Source of the DNA: Mycobacterium kansasii ATCC 12478
GTDB lineage: Bacteria; Actinomycetota; Actinomycetes; Mycobacteriales; Mycobacteriaceae
Length of the DNA stretch: 64,000 nucleotides
Assembly: GCF_000157895.3 (NCBI RefSeq)
Contig: NC_022663.1
Span: forward strand, 6,324,001-6,388,000
Reading direction: 5' to 3'
Shown here: piece by piece, positions 53,659-63,135 of the stretch
Position numbering within the stretch: position 1 is the stretch's first letter
Layout of the letters: each line of letters starts with the position of its first letter
Translations under genes and position numbers: made by a program
Notes under the pieces: generated by a model
What the model saw: only the letters and a program-made list of their open reading frames with translations
Database searches by the model: none
Told to the model about the DNA's origin: nothing

Positions 53659-56600
53659 ATGAACTTTTCCGTGTTGCCGCCGGAGATCAACTCGCTGCGG
53701 ATGTTTGCCGGCGCGGGGGCACAACCGATGTTGGCGGCGGCGACGGCCTGGGGAAGCCTGGCCGACGAGCTACAGGCGGCGGCGTCGTCGTTCACCACGG
53801 TGACATCCGGCCTCGCCAACGGTGCGTGGCAGGGCCCGGCCGCGGCGGCGATGGCGGCCGCGGCAGCGCCCTACGCCAGTTGGTTGAGCGCGGCGGCAGC
53901 ATCGGCCGCGGGGACGGCGGGGCAGGCCACCGCGGTCGCGGCGGTGTTCGAGGCCGCGCAGGCCGCGATCGTGCATCCGGCTGCGGTGGCGGCCAACCGG
54001 AACGATCTGGTGGCGCTGGTGATCTCGAACCTGTTCGGCCAGAACACGCCTGCGATAGCCGCGACCGAGGGCTTGTACGAGGAGATGTGGGCCGCCGATG
54101 TCGCCGTGATGTCGGCCTACCACACCGGCGTGTCGGCCGCGGCGGCACAGCTGGCGCCGTTGCAGCAGGCGCTGGCGCTCCCGGCCGCCGTGGACTTCAG
54201 CATTTCCATCTTCGGTCTTCAGCTGGTGCAGGGCGGCACCGCGAACGCCAACTCGACCTTTGGCGGACTGGCCGTCGCCTCCGGGGCCAACAGCACGGCC
54301 AACGCCGGCGTGACCGACATCGCTCTTGCCTTCGGCAGCGGCAGCACCGCCGAGGCGACCGGCGGCGTCCTGAACGTCGCCGGCTCGTTCGGCAGCAATA
54401 GCTCCACCAGCGCCACCGGCGGTGTCAACCTCGGCACCGGCGCCCTCGCGTTCGGCAACAACAACACGGTCAGGGCCAACTCGATCGGCACGGTCAACAT
54501 CGGCACCGTTGCCGCCGCGTTCGGCAACGACAACTCGGTCACCGCTATTGCCAACGGTGTGGAAAACAACGCCACGGTGGCGGCGGTGTTCGGCAACAAC
54601 AACACCGACGTCTCAGCCGTCGTCAACGGTGTGGAGAACACCGGTATCGTGTCCGCGGTCTTCGGCAGCAACAATTCCGGCGTCGCAGCCAACGCATTCG
54701 GCGTGGAGAACAATGCCGTGGTCGCCACCGTCGCCGGTAGCGGCAACAACACGGTCCTGGCCCAGGCGGGTGGCGCGGGCCTCAATGAGATCGTTCTGGC
54801 CAGCGCCTTCGGCAACAACAACTCCGTCGCGGCCACCGCGACGGGCGTAGGCGGCAATCTGGGCACCGTCGCCACCGCGTTCGTCGGGGACGGCAACACG
54901 GTGGCCGCCAGTGCGACCGGTGCGCACACCCTCACCGCGGCCACCGCGCTGTTCGGCGACAACAATGTGGTCAAGGCCAACTCGTTCGGTGCGGAGAACA
55001 TCGGGACGGTGGCCACCGCGGGCGGTAGCGGCAATAGCGCAGTCAGCGCCGACGCCAATGGCACCGGCAACATCGCCACCGTGGCCACCGCGTTCGGCAA
55101 CAACAGCCCGAACGTCGCGGCAAGCGCGCTCGGGGCGGGCAATATCGCCAACGTGGCAACCGCGCTGGGCAACGGCAACTCGGCCACCGCAAAAGCGATC
55201 GGCGTGGACAACATCGCCACCGTGGCCACTACCGCCGGAAGCAACAATGCGGTCGGAGCCAGCGGCGTGGGCGTCGGCGGCAATATCGCCAACGTCGCCA
55301 CCGCCTTCGGCAGCGACAACAGCCAGGTCAGCGCAGACGCCGGCGGCGCCGGCGGCAATATCGCCACCGTGGCCACCTCGTTCGGCAACGGCAACAAGGT
55401 CACGGCCAGCGCGTTCGGCGCCGGCAATATCGCCAACGTGTCCACCGCGTTGTTCAGCAACAACAACACGCTCTCGGCCAGCTCGTTCGGCGTGGAGAAC
55501 ATCGCCACGGTGGCCACCTCGATCGGTGACAACAACGGGGTCTCGGCCACCAATTCACTGGGTGTCGGCGGCAATATCGCCACCGTCGCCACCGCGATCG
55601 GTTTCGGCCAGGGCGACAATCAGGTTGCCGCCGAATCCGGTGCCGGGGGCGGCAATATCGCCTCGGTGGCCACGGTGTTGTTCGGTGGCAACAACACAGT
55701 TTCGGCCAGCGGGCTGGGTGCAGGAAATATCGCCGACGTGGCGACCGTGCTGTTCAGCAGCCACAGCACCGCCCACGCCAGCGCGTTGGGCGTGGAGAAT
55801 ATCGCCACCGTGGCCACCTCCTTGGGTGACGGCAACAACGTCTCGGCCAGCGCGCCCGGCATCGGGGGCAACATCGCCACCGTGGCCACCGCTCTCGGCC
55901 AGGGCAACACCGCGGTTGAGGCCGTGGCCGGCCCCGGCGGCGCCAACATCGCCACCGTGGCGACCGCCTTGGGTGACGGCAACAGCGTCACGAACAAGGC
56001 GCTGGGCGCGACCAATATCGCCAGCGTCGCCACCGTCATCGGGGACAACAACACCGCAGACGTCAATGTGATCGGCGTGGAAAACATCGCCACCGTGGCT
56101 ACGGCAATCGGTGACAACAACGGAATTTCCGCCGGCGCACCGGGACTGGGCGCCAATATCGCCACCGTCGCCACCGCCATCGGCAGCGACAACAGTCAGG
56201 TCAGCGCCGTGTCCGGCGCCGGAGGCGGCAATATCGCCTCGGTGGCCACCGTGATCGGAGACAAGAACTCGGCTTCCGCCAGCGCGCTGGGCGCCGGCAA
56301 CATCGCCACGGTGTCGACCGTGTTGTTCAGCAGCAACAACACGTCCTCGGCCAGCGCTCTCGGCATCGAGAACATCGCCACGGTGGCGACCTCCTACGGT
56401 GACAACAACAACGTCTCGGCCAGCACGCCCGGAGTCGGCGCCAACATCGCGACCTTTGCCACCGCCATCGGCCAAGGCAACACTCAGGTCAGTGCCTCGG
56501 CCGGTGGCGGCGGCGGCAACATCGCCACCTTGGCCAACGCGTTCGGCGACAACAACATGATCGACGTCAGCTCGATCGGCCTGGGCAACACGGCCAACCT

Positions 56601-58755
56601 CGCCACCGTCGTCGGCAGTGGCAACACCGCCAAAGTCTCGGCGTTCGGCGTGGAAAATGACTTCACCGTCGCGACCGCAATCGGTGACAACAACGGGGTC
56701 GCGGCCAGCACGCCCGGCATCGGCGCCAATCTGGCCACCATCGCCACCGCGATCGGCGACGGCAACAGCCAAGTCAGCGCCTCGGCCGGGGGAGGCGGCG
56801 GCAATGTTGCCACCCTGGCCAGCGCCTTCGGGGACAACAACAAGATCGACGTCAGCTCAACCGGTATCGGCAACACCGCCAACGTCGCCACCGTCATCGG
56901 CAACGGCAACACCGCAAAGGTCGACACCTTCGGCGCGGAGAACGACTTCACCTTTGCCACCGCAATCGGCGACAACAACGGGGTCGCGGCCAGCGCACCC
57001 GGCATCGGCGCCAATATCGCCACCATCGCCACCGCGATCGGCGACGGCAACAGCCAGGTCAGTGCCTCGGCTGGCGGCGGCGGCGGCAACATCGCCACCC
57101 TGGCCAACGTGTTCGGTGACAACAACACTGCCAACGTCAGTGCCACCGGGCTGGGCAATATCGCCACCATCGCCACCGGTGTCGGGAACAACAGCGGGCT
57201 GGTAGCCAACTCGTTTGGCCTGGAGAACATCGCGACCATGGCAACCTCCTGGGGCGACGGCAACGGCACCGTCGCCGCCGGGTCCGGCGGGGCCGGCGGC
57301 AATATCGCCACCCTGGCCACGGTGTTCGGCAGCGGTAACACCACCACGGGCGCCAAGGCAGTCGGCATCGGCGGCAACATCGCCACTCTGGGCACGGTGA
57401 TCGGTGACGGCAACACCACGGTCTCGGCCACCGCGACCGGCTCCGGCAACATCGCCAGCGTTGCCACCGCCATCGGCGACAAGGGCTCCGCCGAAGTCAC
57501 CGTGTTCGGTCTGGAAAACATCGCCACCGTAGCCACCTCGGGTGGCGACAGCAATGGGGTGTCGGCCAGCGCGACCGGCGCGGGCGGCAACATCGCCACC
57601 GTCGCCACCGCGATCGGCAACGGAAACAGCCAGGTTAGCGCCGCGGCCGGGGGCATCGGCGCCAACATCGTCACCATGGCCAATGCCTTCGGTGACAACA
57701 ACATCGCCACCGCCAGCGCGACCGGAGTCGGCAATATCCCCACCGCCGCAACGGTTTTCGGTAGCGGCAACGAGATGAAGGTCAGCAGCTTCGGCGTGGA
57801 GAACATCGCCACCCTGGGTACCGTGATCGGGGACAACAACACCGGCGGCGTCGTCGAGGCCGGCGGTCTGGTGGGCGGCAACATCGCCACGCTGGCCACC
57901 GTGATCGGCAACAACAACACCGCCGCCGTGGCCCGGGCGGTGGGTATCGGCGGAAATATCGCCACCCTGGGGACCACGATCACCGACGGCAACGCGGTCT
58001 CGGCCACCGCCGACGGCGCGGGCAATACCGCTACCGTCGCCACCGCGTTCATCGGTGGCGGCAACTCGGCCACGGCCTCGGCGTCCGGGCTGGAGAACAT
58101 CGCTACCTTGGCGACCGCCGCCGGCGGCAACAACGGGGCCTCGGCCACCGCATCGGGGCTTGGCGGCAATATCGCCACCCTGGGTACCGCGATCGGTGAC
58201 GGCAACACCAACGTGGCGGCCCAGGCCGGTGGCGTGGGCGGCAACATCGCCATCGCCGCGACCGCCATCGGCGACCACAACGCGGTCGTGGCCAGTGGGG
58301 GTGGGCTCAATATCGGCAGCGTCGCCACCGCCGTCGGCGACTCCAACATCAACGTCGCGGCCCGCGGGCAGGGCGCTGCGGATCTCGGCACCGTCGCGAC
58401 CGTGGTCGGCTTCGGCAACAACGGCGTCGAAGCCGTCGGCAACGGCCCAGCCAACATCCTCAACGTCGCCACCGTGGTCGGTGACAAAAACCACGGAGTC
58501 CTCGCCGGCGCCAACGGGTTGCTCAATGTCGCGGTCGTCGTGGGAGGCAACAGCACCGCTGTGGCCGGCGACCCAGCGGGCGGGTTGGCGGGCGCCAACC
58601 TCGCGATCGTCGGCGGCATCGGCGCCGGAGCCAAAGCCTTCAACGGCATCCTCAATCTCGCCGTAGCCTTCGCAGACAACGTCCAGGCGACCGCGGGCCC
58701 GGGCAACCTCCACGTCAGCATCCGGCCCTTCATGGATATTCTGCCGGGCGCCTGA
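53659..58755 (+). CDS. PPE-family protein with very long beta-roll-like repeats
   Basis: 1698 residues from the ATG at 53659. Residues 1-180 are the PPE domain (PPE at 7-9; W57-Q-G in GAWQGP; GLYEEMWAADVAVM near the end of the helices). The rest consists of units of about 22-25 residues on the pattern N-I-A-T-V-A-T-A-x-G-x-x-N-x-V-x-A-x-A-x-G-x-G-G, roughly 60-70 by length. This differs from the MPTR pattern NxGxGNxG and resembles the left-handed beta-rolls of YadA-type heads. PPE proteins leave by ESX-5. No partner PE gene is adjacent. No transmembrane segment is present; surface location is the expectation for the group. Confidence 0.92.
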   Translation: MNFSVLPPEINSLRMFAGAGAQPMLAAATAWGSLADELQAAASSFTTVTSGLANGAWQGPAAAAMAAAAAPYASWLSAAAASAAGTAGQATAVAAVFEAAQAAIVHPAAVAANRNDLVALVISNLFGQNTPAIAATEGLYEEMWAADVAVMSAYHTGVSAAAAQLAPLQQALALPAAVDFSISIFGLQLVQGGTANANSTFGGLAVASGANSTANAGVTDIALAFGSGSTAEATGGVLNVAGSFGSNSSTSATGGVNLGTGALAFGNNNTVRANSIGTVNIGTVAAAFGNDNSVTAIANGVENNATVAAVFGNNNTDVSAVVNGVENTGIVSAVFGSNNSGVAANAFGVENNAVVATVAGSGNNTVLAQAGGAGLNEIVLASAFGNNNSVAATATGVGGNLGTVATAFVGDGNTVAASATGAHTLTAATALFGDNNVVKANSFGAENIGTVATAGGSGNSAVSADANGTGNIATVATAFGNNSPNVAASALGAGNIANVATALGNGNSATAKAIGVDNIATVATTAGSNNAVGASGVGVGGNIANVATAFGSDNSQVSADAGGAGGNIATVATSFGNGNKVTASAFGAGNIANVSTALFSNNNTLSASSFGVENIATVATSIGDNNGVSATNSLGVGGNIATVATAIGFGQGDNQVAAESGAGGGNIASVATVLFGGNNTVSASGLGAGNIADVATVLFSSHSTAHASALGVENIATVATSLGDGNNVSASAPGIGGNIATVATALGQGNTAVEAVAGPGGANIATVATALGDGNSVTNKALGATNIASVATVIGDNNTADVNVIGVENIATVATAIGDNNGISAGAPGLGANIATVATAIGSDNSQVSAVSGAGGGNIASVATVIGDKNSASASALGAGNIATVSTVLFSSNNTSSASALGIENIATVATSYGDNNNVSASTPGVGANIATFATAIGQGNTQVSASAGGGGGNIATLANAFGDNNMIDVSSIGLGNTANLATVVGSGNTAKVSAFGVENDFTVATAIGDNNGVAASTPGIGANLATIATAIGDGNSQVSASAGGGGGNVATLASAFGDNNKIDVSSTGIGNTANVATVIGNGNTAKVDTFGAENDFTFATAIGDNNGVAASAPGIGANIATIATAIGDGNSQVSASAGGGGGNIATLANVFGDNNTANVSATGLGNIATIATGVGNNSGLVANSFGLENIATMATSWGDGNGTVAAGSGGAGGNIATLATVFGSGNTTTGAKAVGIGGNIATLGTVIGDGNTTVSATATGSGNIASVATAIGDKGSAEVTVFGLENIATVATSGGDSNGVSASATGAGGNIATVATAIGNGNSQVSAAAGGIGANIVTMANAFGDNNIATASATGVGNIPTAATVFGSGNEMKVSSFGVENIATLGTVIGDNNTGGVVEAGGLVGGNIATLATVIGNNNTAAVARAVGIGGNIATLGTTITDGNAVSATADGAGNTATVATAFIGGGNSATASASGLENIATLATAAGGNNGASATASGLGGNIATLGTAIGDGNTNVAAQAGGVGGNIAIAATAIGDHNAVVASGGGLNIGSVATAVGDSNINVAARGQGAADLGTVATVVGFGNNGVEAVGNGPANILNVATVVGDKNHGVLAGANGLLNVAVVVGGNSTAVAGDPAGGLAGANLAIVGGIGAGAKAFNGILNLAVAFADNVQATAGPGNLHVSIRPFMDILPGA
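56401..57120 (+). repeat. Tandem 285-bp higher-order repeat in the PPE gene
   Basis: A four-unit block (95 residues, exactly 285 bases) starts at GACAACAAC at 56401 and again at 56686 and 56971; the third copy is partial. Each block has the order DNN.V.AS, ANIAT.ATAIG, GGGGGNIATLA and GNTAN.A. Third-position changes show the copies are not very recent. Confidence 0.8.
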
Positions 58756-58765
58756 TCCGCGCAAT

Positions 58766-59263
58766 CTAGGCCTCGTGGCCCGGCGGCAGGCCGCGAACGT
58801 CGCGGAACGACACCCACTGTTCCAACTGGTGCGGTGGGCTGCCGTCCACCGGTTCCAGCAGATACCCGACGTGGTCGCCGAGCGGAAACCGATCCAGAAT
58901 CCTGCCGACGAACCATGCCGCCGCGTCGTCGAGAATGGGTGTCCGCGCCGGGCCGAGATGCCACGAGCAACGGTCGAACTTGTTGACGGTGTCGCCGCTA
59001 CGGCTGCCGAAAAGCTCGACGACGTCGAGATGCTCACGGTCGAACAGGTGCACCGCCAGATGGTCGGCGCCGGCCGCCACCCGGAACGTGTGGTTCTGCT
59101 GGGACAGGCCGACCAGGAAGCGCGGGGGATGGATGCTGGCCTGACTGGCGAACCCCACCAGGCAGCCGGCCGGGGCGCCGCCGGCCGCGGCGGTGACGAC
59201 GAAAATCGGGTAGTCCAGCAGGGACACCAGCTTGTCGAACGCTTCCACGTCGGGCACGGTCAC
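58766..59263 (-). CDS. Flavin reductase-like FMN-binding protein
   Basis: 165 residues from the GTG at 59263, preceded by GGGAAG; longer frames upstream do not have family character. The split-barrel motif DYPIFVVTAAAGGAPAGCLVGFASQASIHPPRFLVGLSQ marks flavin reductases that supply FMNH2 or reduce flavin for partner monooxygenases. The C-terminal DHVGYLLEPVDGSPP is usual. It sits 58 bases after an SDR gene on the same strand, so they may work together in oxidising a small molecule. Confidence 0.82.
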   Translation of the reverse strand: MTVPDVEAFDKLVSLLDYPIFVVTAAAGGAPAGCLVGFASQASIHPPRFLVGLSQQNHTFRVAAGADHLAVHLFDREHLDVVELFGSRSGDTVNKFDRCSWHLGPARTPILDDAAAWFVGRILDRFPLGDHVGYLLEPVDGSPPHQLEQWVSFRDVRGLPPGHEA

Positions 59264-59321
59264 CTGCTCAGTCTTCCCGTTCCCACCGAATGGGAATCCC
59301 CGGGGCGCGGGTGCCGGCGTG

Positions 59322-60158
59322 CTAGGGGGCGATGGGGCGATTCGTCCATTCCCGGTCGGGCCGGCGCGAGGAGCGGAACCATCCGCCGGCTGCGCCGGTG
59401 CCGCCGTCGGTCGGGATGGTGTGACCGGTGACGAAGGCTGACAGATCACAGGCCAGGAACAGAATCGCACGGGCCTGATCCAGGGGCACGCCCATCCGTC
59501 CGACCGGAACCCATTGCGGCCATTGGGCTTTTTCGTCGTCGGACAACCATTGCGAATAGGGCACCTGCAGTGATTCCGTCACGTCGGGAGCGATCGCGTT
59601 GACCCGGACTCCGTGGTGGCCGACCTGGACCGCAAGACTGCGGGTGAAGTGGATGACGGCGGCCTTGAAGGCGGCGTACACCGGATCCTCCGGATAACCG
59701 CGCAGTCCCTCCACGGACGACACGTTGACGATCGCGCCGGCATGCCGATCGATCATCGCCGGCAGGAACGCGTGAGTGGCCAACAGCACGTGGTGCAGGT
59801 TCACCCGGTAGAGCTCGTCCCACAGTTCCGGGTGGGTGTCGACGAAATCGCCGGGGTGGCGCAGCCAGTGGCCCACATTGTTGACCAGCACGTCGGCCCG
59901 GCCGCAGCGGTCGAGCACGGTCCGGGCCAGCGCACGGACCTGGCCGGCGTCGCGGACATCGGTGACGACCGCGAAGGCCGGGTCACCGATCTCTGCGACG
60001 GTTTGCTGGGCGAGGTCGGGGTCGATGTCGGCGACGACCACCCGGGCGCCGTGTTCGGCGAACAACCGTGAAGTCGCCGCGCCGATACCGCCGCCGCCGC
60101 CGGTCACCACCGCCACCCGGTCGGCGAGCAGCGGGCGGCCGTGCATTGGGTCGTTCAT
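59322..60158 (-). CDS. Short-chain dehydrogenase/reductase
   Basis: 278 residues. NAD(P) motif TGGGGGIG (19-26), NNVG (93-96), catalytic S near 147-148 (NVSSVEG), Y161 and K165 in YAAFK. D43-type acidic residue after the second strand (VVVADID) favours NAD(H) over NADPH. The C-terminal tail is Arg/Trp-rich and longer than usual by about 20 residues. Upstream of the flavin reductase on the same strand. Substrate unknown. Confidence 0.88.
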   Translation of the reverse strand: MNDPMHGRPLLADRVAVVTGGGGGIGAATSRLFAEHGARVVVADIDPDLAQQTVAEIGDPAFAVVTDVRDAGQVRALARTVLDRCGRADVLVNNVGHWLRHPGDFVDTHPELWDELYRVNLHHVLLATHAFLPAMIDRHAGAIVNVSSVEGLRGYPEDPVYAAFKAAVIHFTRSLAVQVGHHGVRVNAIAPDVTESLQVPYSQWLSDDEKAQWPQWVPVGRMGVPLDQARAILFLACDLSAFVTGHTIPTDGGTGAAGGWFRSSRRPDREWTNRPIAP

Positions 60159-60308
60159 GCTTAACCATCTTGGGATACGGGCGCGAGTTGTCGTTCATCC
60201 GCCTTGGCTGGCAGTCTTTCGAAGGAGTACCGGCAGGCCGGTGTCGGCTTCGGCAAGAACCCGGTATGGCGCATCGCGTTGCCGTCACATCTGGGGGTCA
60301 GTCGAGCC

Positions 60309-61586
60309 GTGACTGGGGCTAGCAGGACATCCGAGGAGCGTTCGTCGCCAAGATCGGTGCGCAGCCGCGGGCGGTGGGCACTGCTGGCGGTGTGGGGTCC
60401 GGGCCTGGTGGTGATGCTGGCCGACACCGACGCGGGTTCGCTGATCACCGCGGCGCAGTCCGGCGCCCAGTGGGGCTATCGGATGGTGTTGCCGCAACTG
60501 ATCTTGATGCCGATCCTCTATGTCGTTCAGGAGATGACCGTGCGGCTGGGCATCGTGACAGGCCGGGGCCACGGCGCATTGATCAGAGAGCGATTCGGCC
60601 GCGGTTGGGCATGGCTGTCGGCGTTCACGCTGTTCGCCTCGGCGATCGGGGCGTTGCTGACCGAATTCGTCGGGGTCGCCGGCGTCGGCGAACTCTTCGG
60701 TGTCTCGCGCTGGGTCAGCATCCCGATCGCTACCACGATGCTGCTGGCGTTGGCGCTGACCGGCAGCTACCGGCGGGTCGAGCGCATCGGTCTGGCGATC
60801 GGCGCGGCCGAGCTGGCATTTCTGGTCGCCATGGTGATGGCCCGTCCGCAGTTCGACGCGCTGCTGGCCGGCTTGTCGTCGATGCCGCTGGGCAACTCGT
60901 CCTATCTGCTGCTGGTCGCGGCCAACGTCGGTGCGGTCATCATGCCCTGGATGATCTTCTATCAGCAGGGTGCGGTGGTCGACAAACACCTGTCGGTGGC
61001 CACGATCCGGCAGGCCCGTTACGACACCGCCACCGGCGCGGTGCTGACCCAACTCATCATGATCGCGGTGGTGCTGACCGTCGCGGCCACCATCGGGACT
61101 CATCAGGAGGCGGCGCCGCTGCAAACCGTCGGGCAGATCGCCGGTGCGCTGACCCCCTATCTGGGCAAGCTCGGCGGCACCGTGTTGTTCGGTTTGGGAA
61201 TGCTGGGCGCGGCCTTGGTCGCCGCGATCGTCGCTTCGCTGGCCGGTGCGTGGGGGCTGTCGGAGGTCTTCGGGTGGCAGCACACCCTCAACCAGAGGCC
61301 CACTCGGGCCACCGCCAAGTTCTACACCACCTACGCCCTTGCTCACCTCGTCGGTGCGGCACTGGTCTTGGGCAGCGTCGACCTGGTCAATCTGGCGGTC
61401 GATGTCGAAGTGATGAACGCCTTGCTGCTACCGATCGTGCTGGGGCTGCTGCTGGTGCTGGAAGCCCGCGCGCTGCCCGAGCAATGGCGCATGAGTGGGG
61501 TACGCAAGTACACCACTCGTGCGCTGTGCCTGGTTGTCATCGCCTTCGGGCTGTACATGGTTCCGCAAGCCCTAGGCTGGACGTGA
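60309..61586 (+). CDS. NRAMP-family divalent metal transporter with altered motifs
   Basis: 425 residues from the GTG at 60309 (an ATG at 60204 would add 35 residues). Ten to eleven membrane segments. The TM1 motif normally DPGN is D41-A-G-S44, so the metal-coordinating Asn is Ser and the Pro is Ala. In TM6 the A209 and M212 that contact the metal are kept in GAVIMPWM, but the H of the MPH motif is W214. The family moves Mn2+ or Fe2+ with protons; the changes suggest a different ion or coupling. It diverges from the SDR gene. Confidence 0.8.
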   Translation: MTGASRTSEERSSPRSVRSRGRWALLAVWGPGLVVMLADTDAGSLITAAQSGAQWGYRMVLPQLILMPILYVVQEMTVRLGIVTGRGHGALIRERFGRGWAWLSAFTLFASAIGALLTEFVGVAGVGELFGVSRWVSIPIATTMLLALALTGSYRRVERIGLAIGAAELAFLVAMVMARPQFDALLAGLSSMPLGNSSYLLLVAANVGAVIMPWMIFYQQGAVVDKHLSVATIRQARYDTATGAVLTQLIMIAVVLTVAATIGTHQEAAPLQTVGQIAGALTPYLGKLGGTVLFGLGMLGAALVAAIVASLAGAWGLSEVFGWQHTLNQRPTRATAKFYTTYALAHLVGAALVLGSVDLVNLAVDVEVMNALLLPIVLGLLLVLEARALPEQWRMSGVRKYTTRALCLVVIAFGLYMVPQALGWT

Positions 61587-61603
61587 TACCCATCCGGTGC
61601 CCG

Positions 61604-62980
61604 TCATCGCGCCGGCACGATGTTCTGGTTGATGTGGAACACGTTGTGCGGGTCGTATGTCGCCTTGACCTCGCTGAGGCGCCGATAGTTCGGGCCGTAG
61701 GTGGCGCGGACCCGGTCTTGGCCCTCGTCCATCATGAAGTTGACGTACGCGCCGCCCGCCGAATACGGGTGGGTGGCGTCCCAGTAGTCCACCGTCCAGC
61801 GCTTCAGGGCCGCGGCGTTCGCCGGGTCCGGGTCGACACCGGCGATGACCTGTGAGAAGTTGACGTCTCGGTACGCCCAGGCGGTGTCGGTTGGGCCGGC
61901 GCGGTGCACCGCGCCGTCGATCGGGTACAGGTGCATGGTGGAGTGCATGGTCGGCAGTTCCTCGGTGAACCGGGCGTGGGCTTGCACAGCACCGTCGGGG
62001 ATGGTCCGGAAGAAGTCCCCGCGCCAATACCACTGCAGCCCTTTGGGATACAGGGCGTCAAAGGTGGTCTGCAGCGCGGGATAGGGCGCCGCGCCGAGAC
62101 CGTCGAAGGCCGGCTCCATCTGGCGCACCGGGGCGAACACCTCCTCGGCGGCCGCGGGATCGCCGGTGTAGCACCAGACCACCGCACACGCCTTGTGCAG
62201 ATGGAATGCCTCGGGGAAGGGCGCCACCGGCGGGACGGTCATGGCGGCGAAGAACCCGTAGAGATCCTCGTCCTGGGCGGGCAGGTAGTCCCGGTACCAG
62301 CTCAGGATGTCGGCGGTGGCCGATGCCGGCCACGCGGTGGGACCGCAGATCACCGTGGGCACCGGATGCAGCCGGAAGGTAAACGCCGTGGCCACGCCGA
62401 AGTTTCCGCCGCCGCCGCGCAACGCCCAGAACAGGTCGGGGTGCTGGGATTCCGAGGCCGTCACCATCCGTCCGTCAGCCAACACGAGCTCAGCCTCGAG
62501 CAGGTTGTCGATGGTCAAGCCGTACTTGCGCGACAGGTAGCCGTGGCCGCCGCCGAGGGTCAGGCCGCCGACGCCGGTGGTGGAGATGATGCCCGACGGC
62601 GTCGCCAGCCCGTGCGCGCTTGTCGCGGCGTCCACCTGCCCCCACGTCGCGCCGCCCTGCACCCGCACGGTACGCCGGTCGGCGTCCACGTCGATCCGGT
62701 TCATCGGCGACAGGTCGATGACCAGGCCCCCGTCGACGGTGCCGAACCCCGGGCCGTTGTGGCCGCCCCCGCGAATGGCGACCGCAAGATTCGATGTCCG
62801 GGCGAACTCGAGAGCCGCCGCGACATCGGCGGCGGATGCGCAGCGCGCGATCATGGCCGGCCGCTTGTCGATCATGGCGTTGTGAACCGCCCTGGCCTCG
62901 TCGTATCCCGGGTCGTCGGGCAGGATCAGCTGCGCGCCCAACCGGGTGCGCAGTTCGTCGGTCTCGGTGGTGAGGCTCAT
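61604..62980 (-). CDS. FAD-linked oxidase, berberine bridge type
   Basis: 458 residues. FAD-binding PCMH domain with H74 in IRGGGHNGPG (expected site of covalent FAD), GVGGLTLGGGHGYLSRKYGL, and the BBE end TYDPHNVFHINQNI. The second covalent Cys of bicovalent members is not seen at TTGVGGL. Enzymes of this group oxidise sugars, alkaloids or alcohols with O2. The likely M. tuberculosis counterpart is Rv1774, by memory. Start ATG at 62980, followed after 155 bases by a divergent regulator gene. Confidence 0.88.
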   Translation of the reverse strand: MSLTTETDELRTRLGAQLILPDDPGYDEARAVHNAMIDKRPAMIARCASAADVAAALEFARTSNLAVAIRGGGHNGPGFGTVDGGLVIDLSPMNRIDVDADRRTVRVQGGATWGQVDAATSAHGLATPSGIISTTGVGGLTLGGGHGYLSRKYGLTIDNLLEAELVLADGRMVTASESQHPDLFWALRGGGGNFGVATAFTFRLHPVPTVICGPTAWPASATADILSWYRDYLPAQDEDLYGFFAAMTVPPVAPFPEAFHLHKACAVVWCYTGDPAAAEEVFAPVRQMEPAFDGLGAAPYPALQTTFDALYPKGLQWYWRGDFFRTIPDGAVQAHARFTEELPTMHSTMHLYPIDGAVHRAGPTDTAWAYRDVNFSQVIAGVDPDPANAAALKRWTVDYWDATHPYSAGGAYVNFMMDEGQDRVRATYGPNYRRLSEVKATYDPHNVFHINQNIVPAR

Positions 62981-63135
62981 GTCGCTTTCTCCCTCTCGGC
63001 TCTGCAGGTCTTGATGACAGACGCTACGAGGCGCAGAGGTCCCAGGTCATGACCACAACGAGGGATTGTCGAGCCATCCCGCGATAGTCAAGTCTGACTA
63101 TCGACCGGCCGCGACACCGCGATTACCTTGACACC

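Noticed and set aside
54219..58970. Very long open frames on the minus strand across the PPE gene
   Set aside because: They mirror the GC-rich repeats of the PPE gene; the translations are low-complexity Ala/Pro/Thr/Leu or Gly/Asp/Arg repeats without start signals or family.
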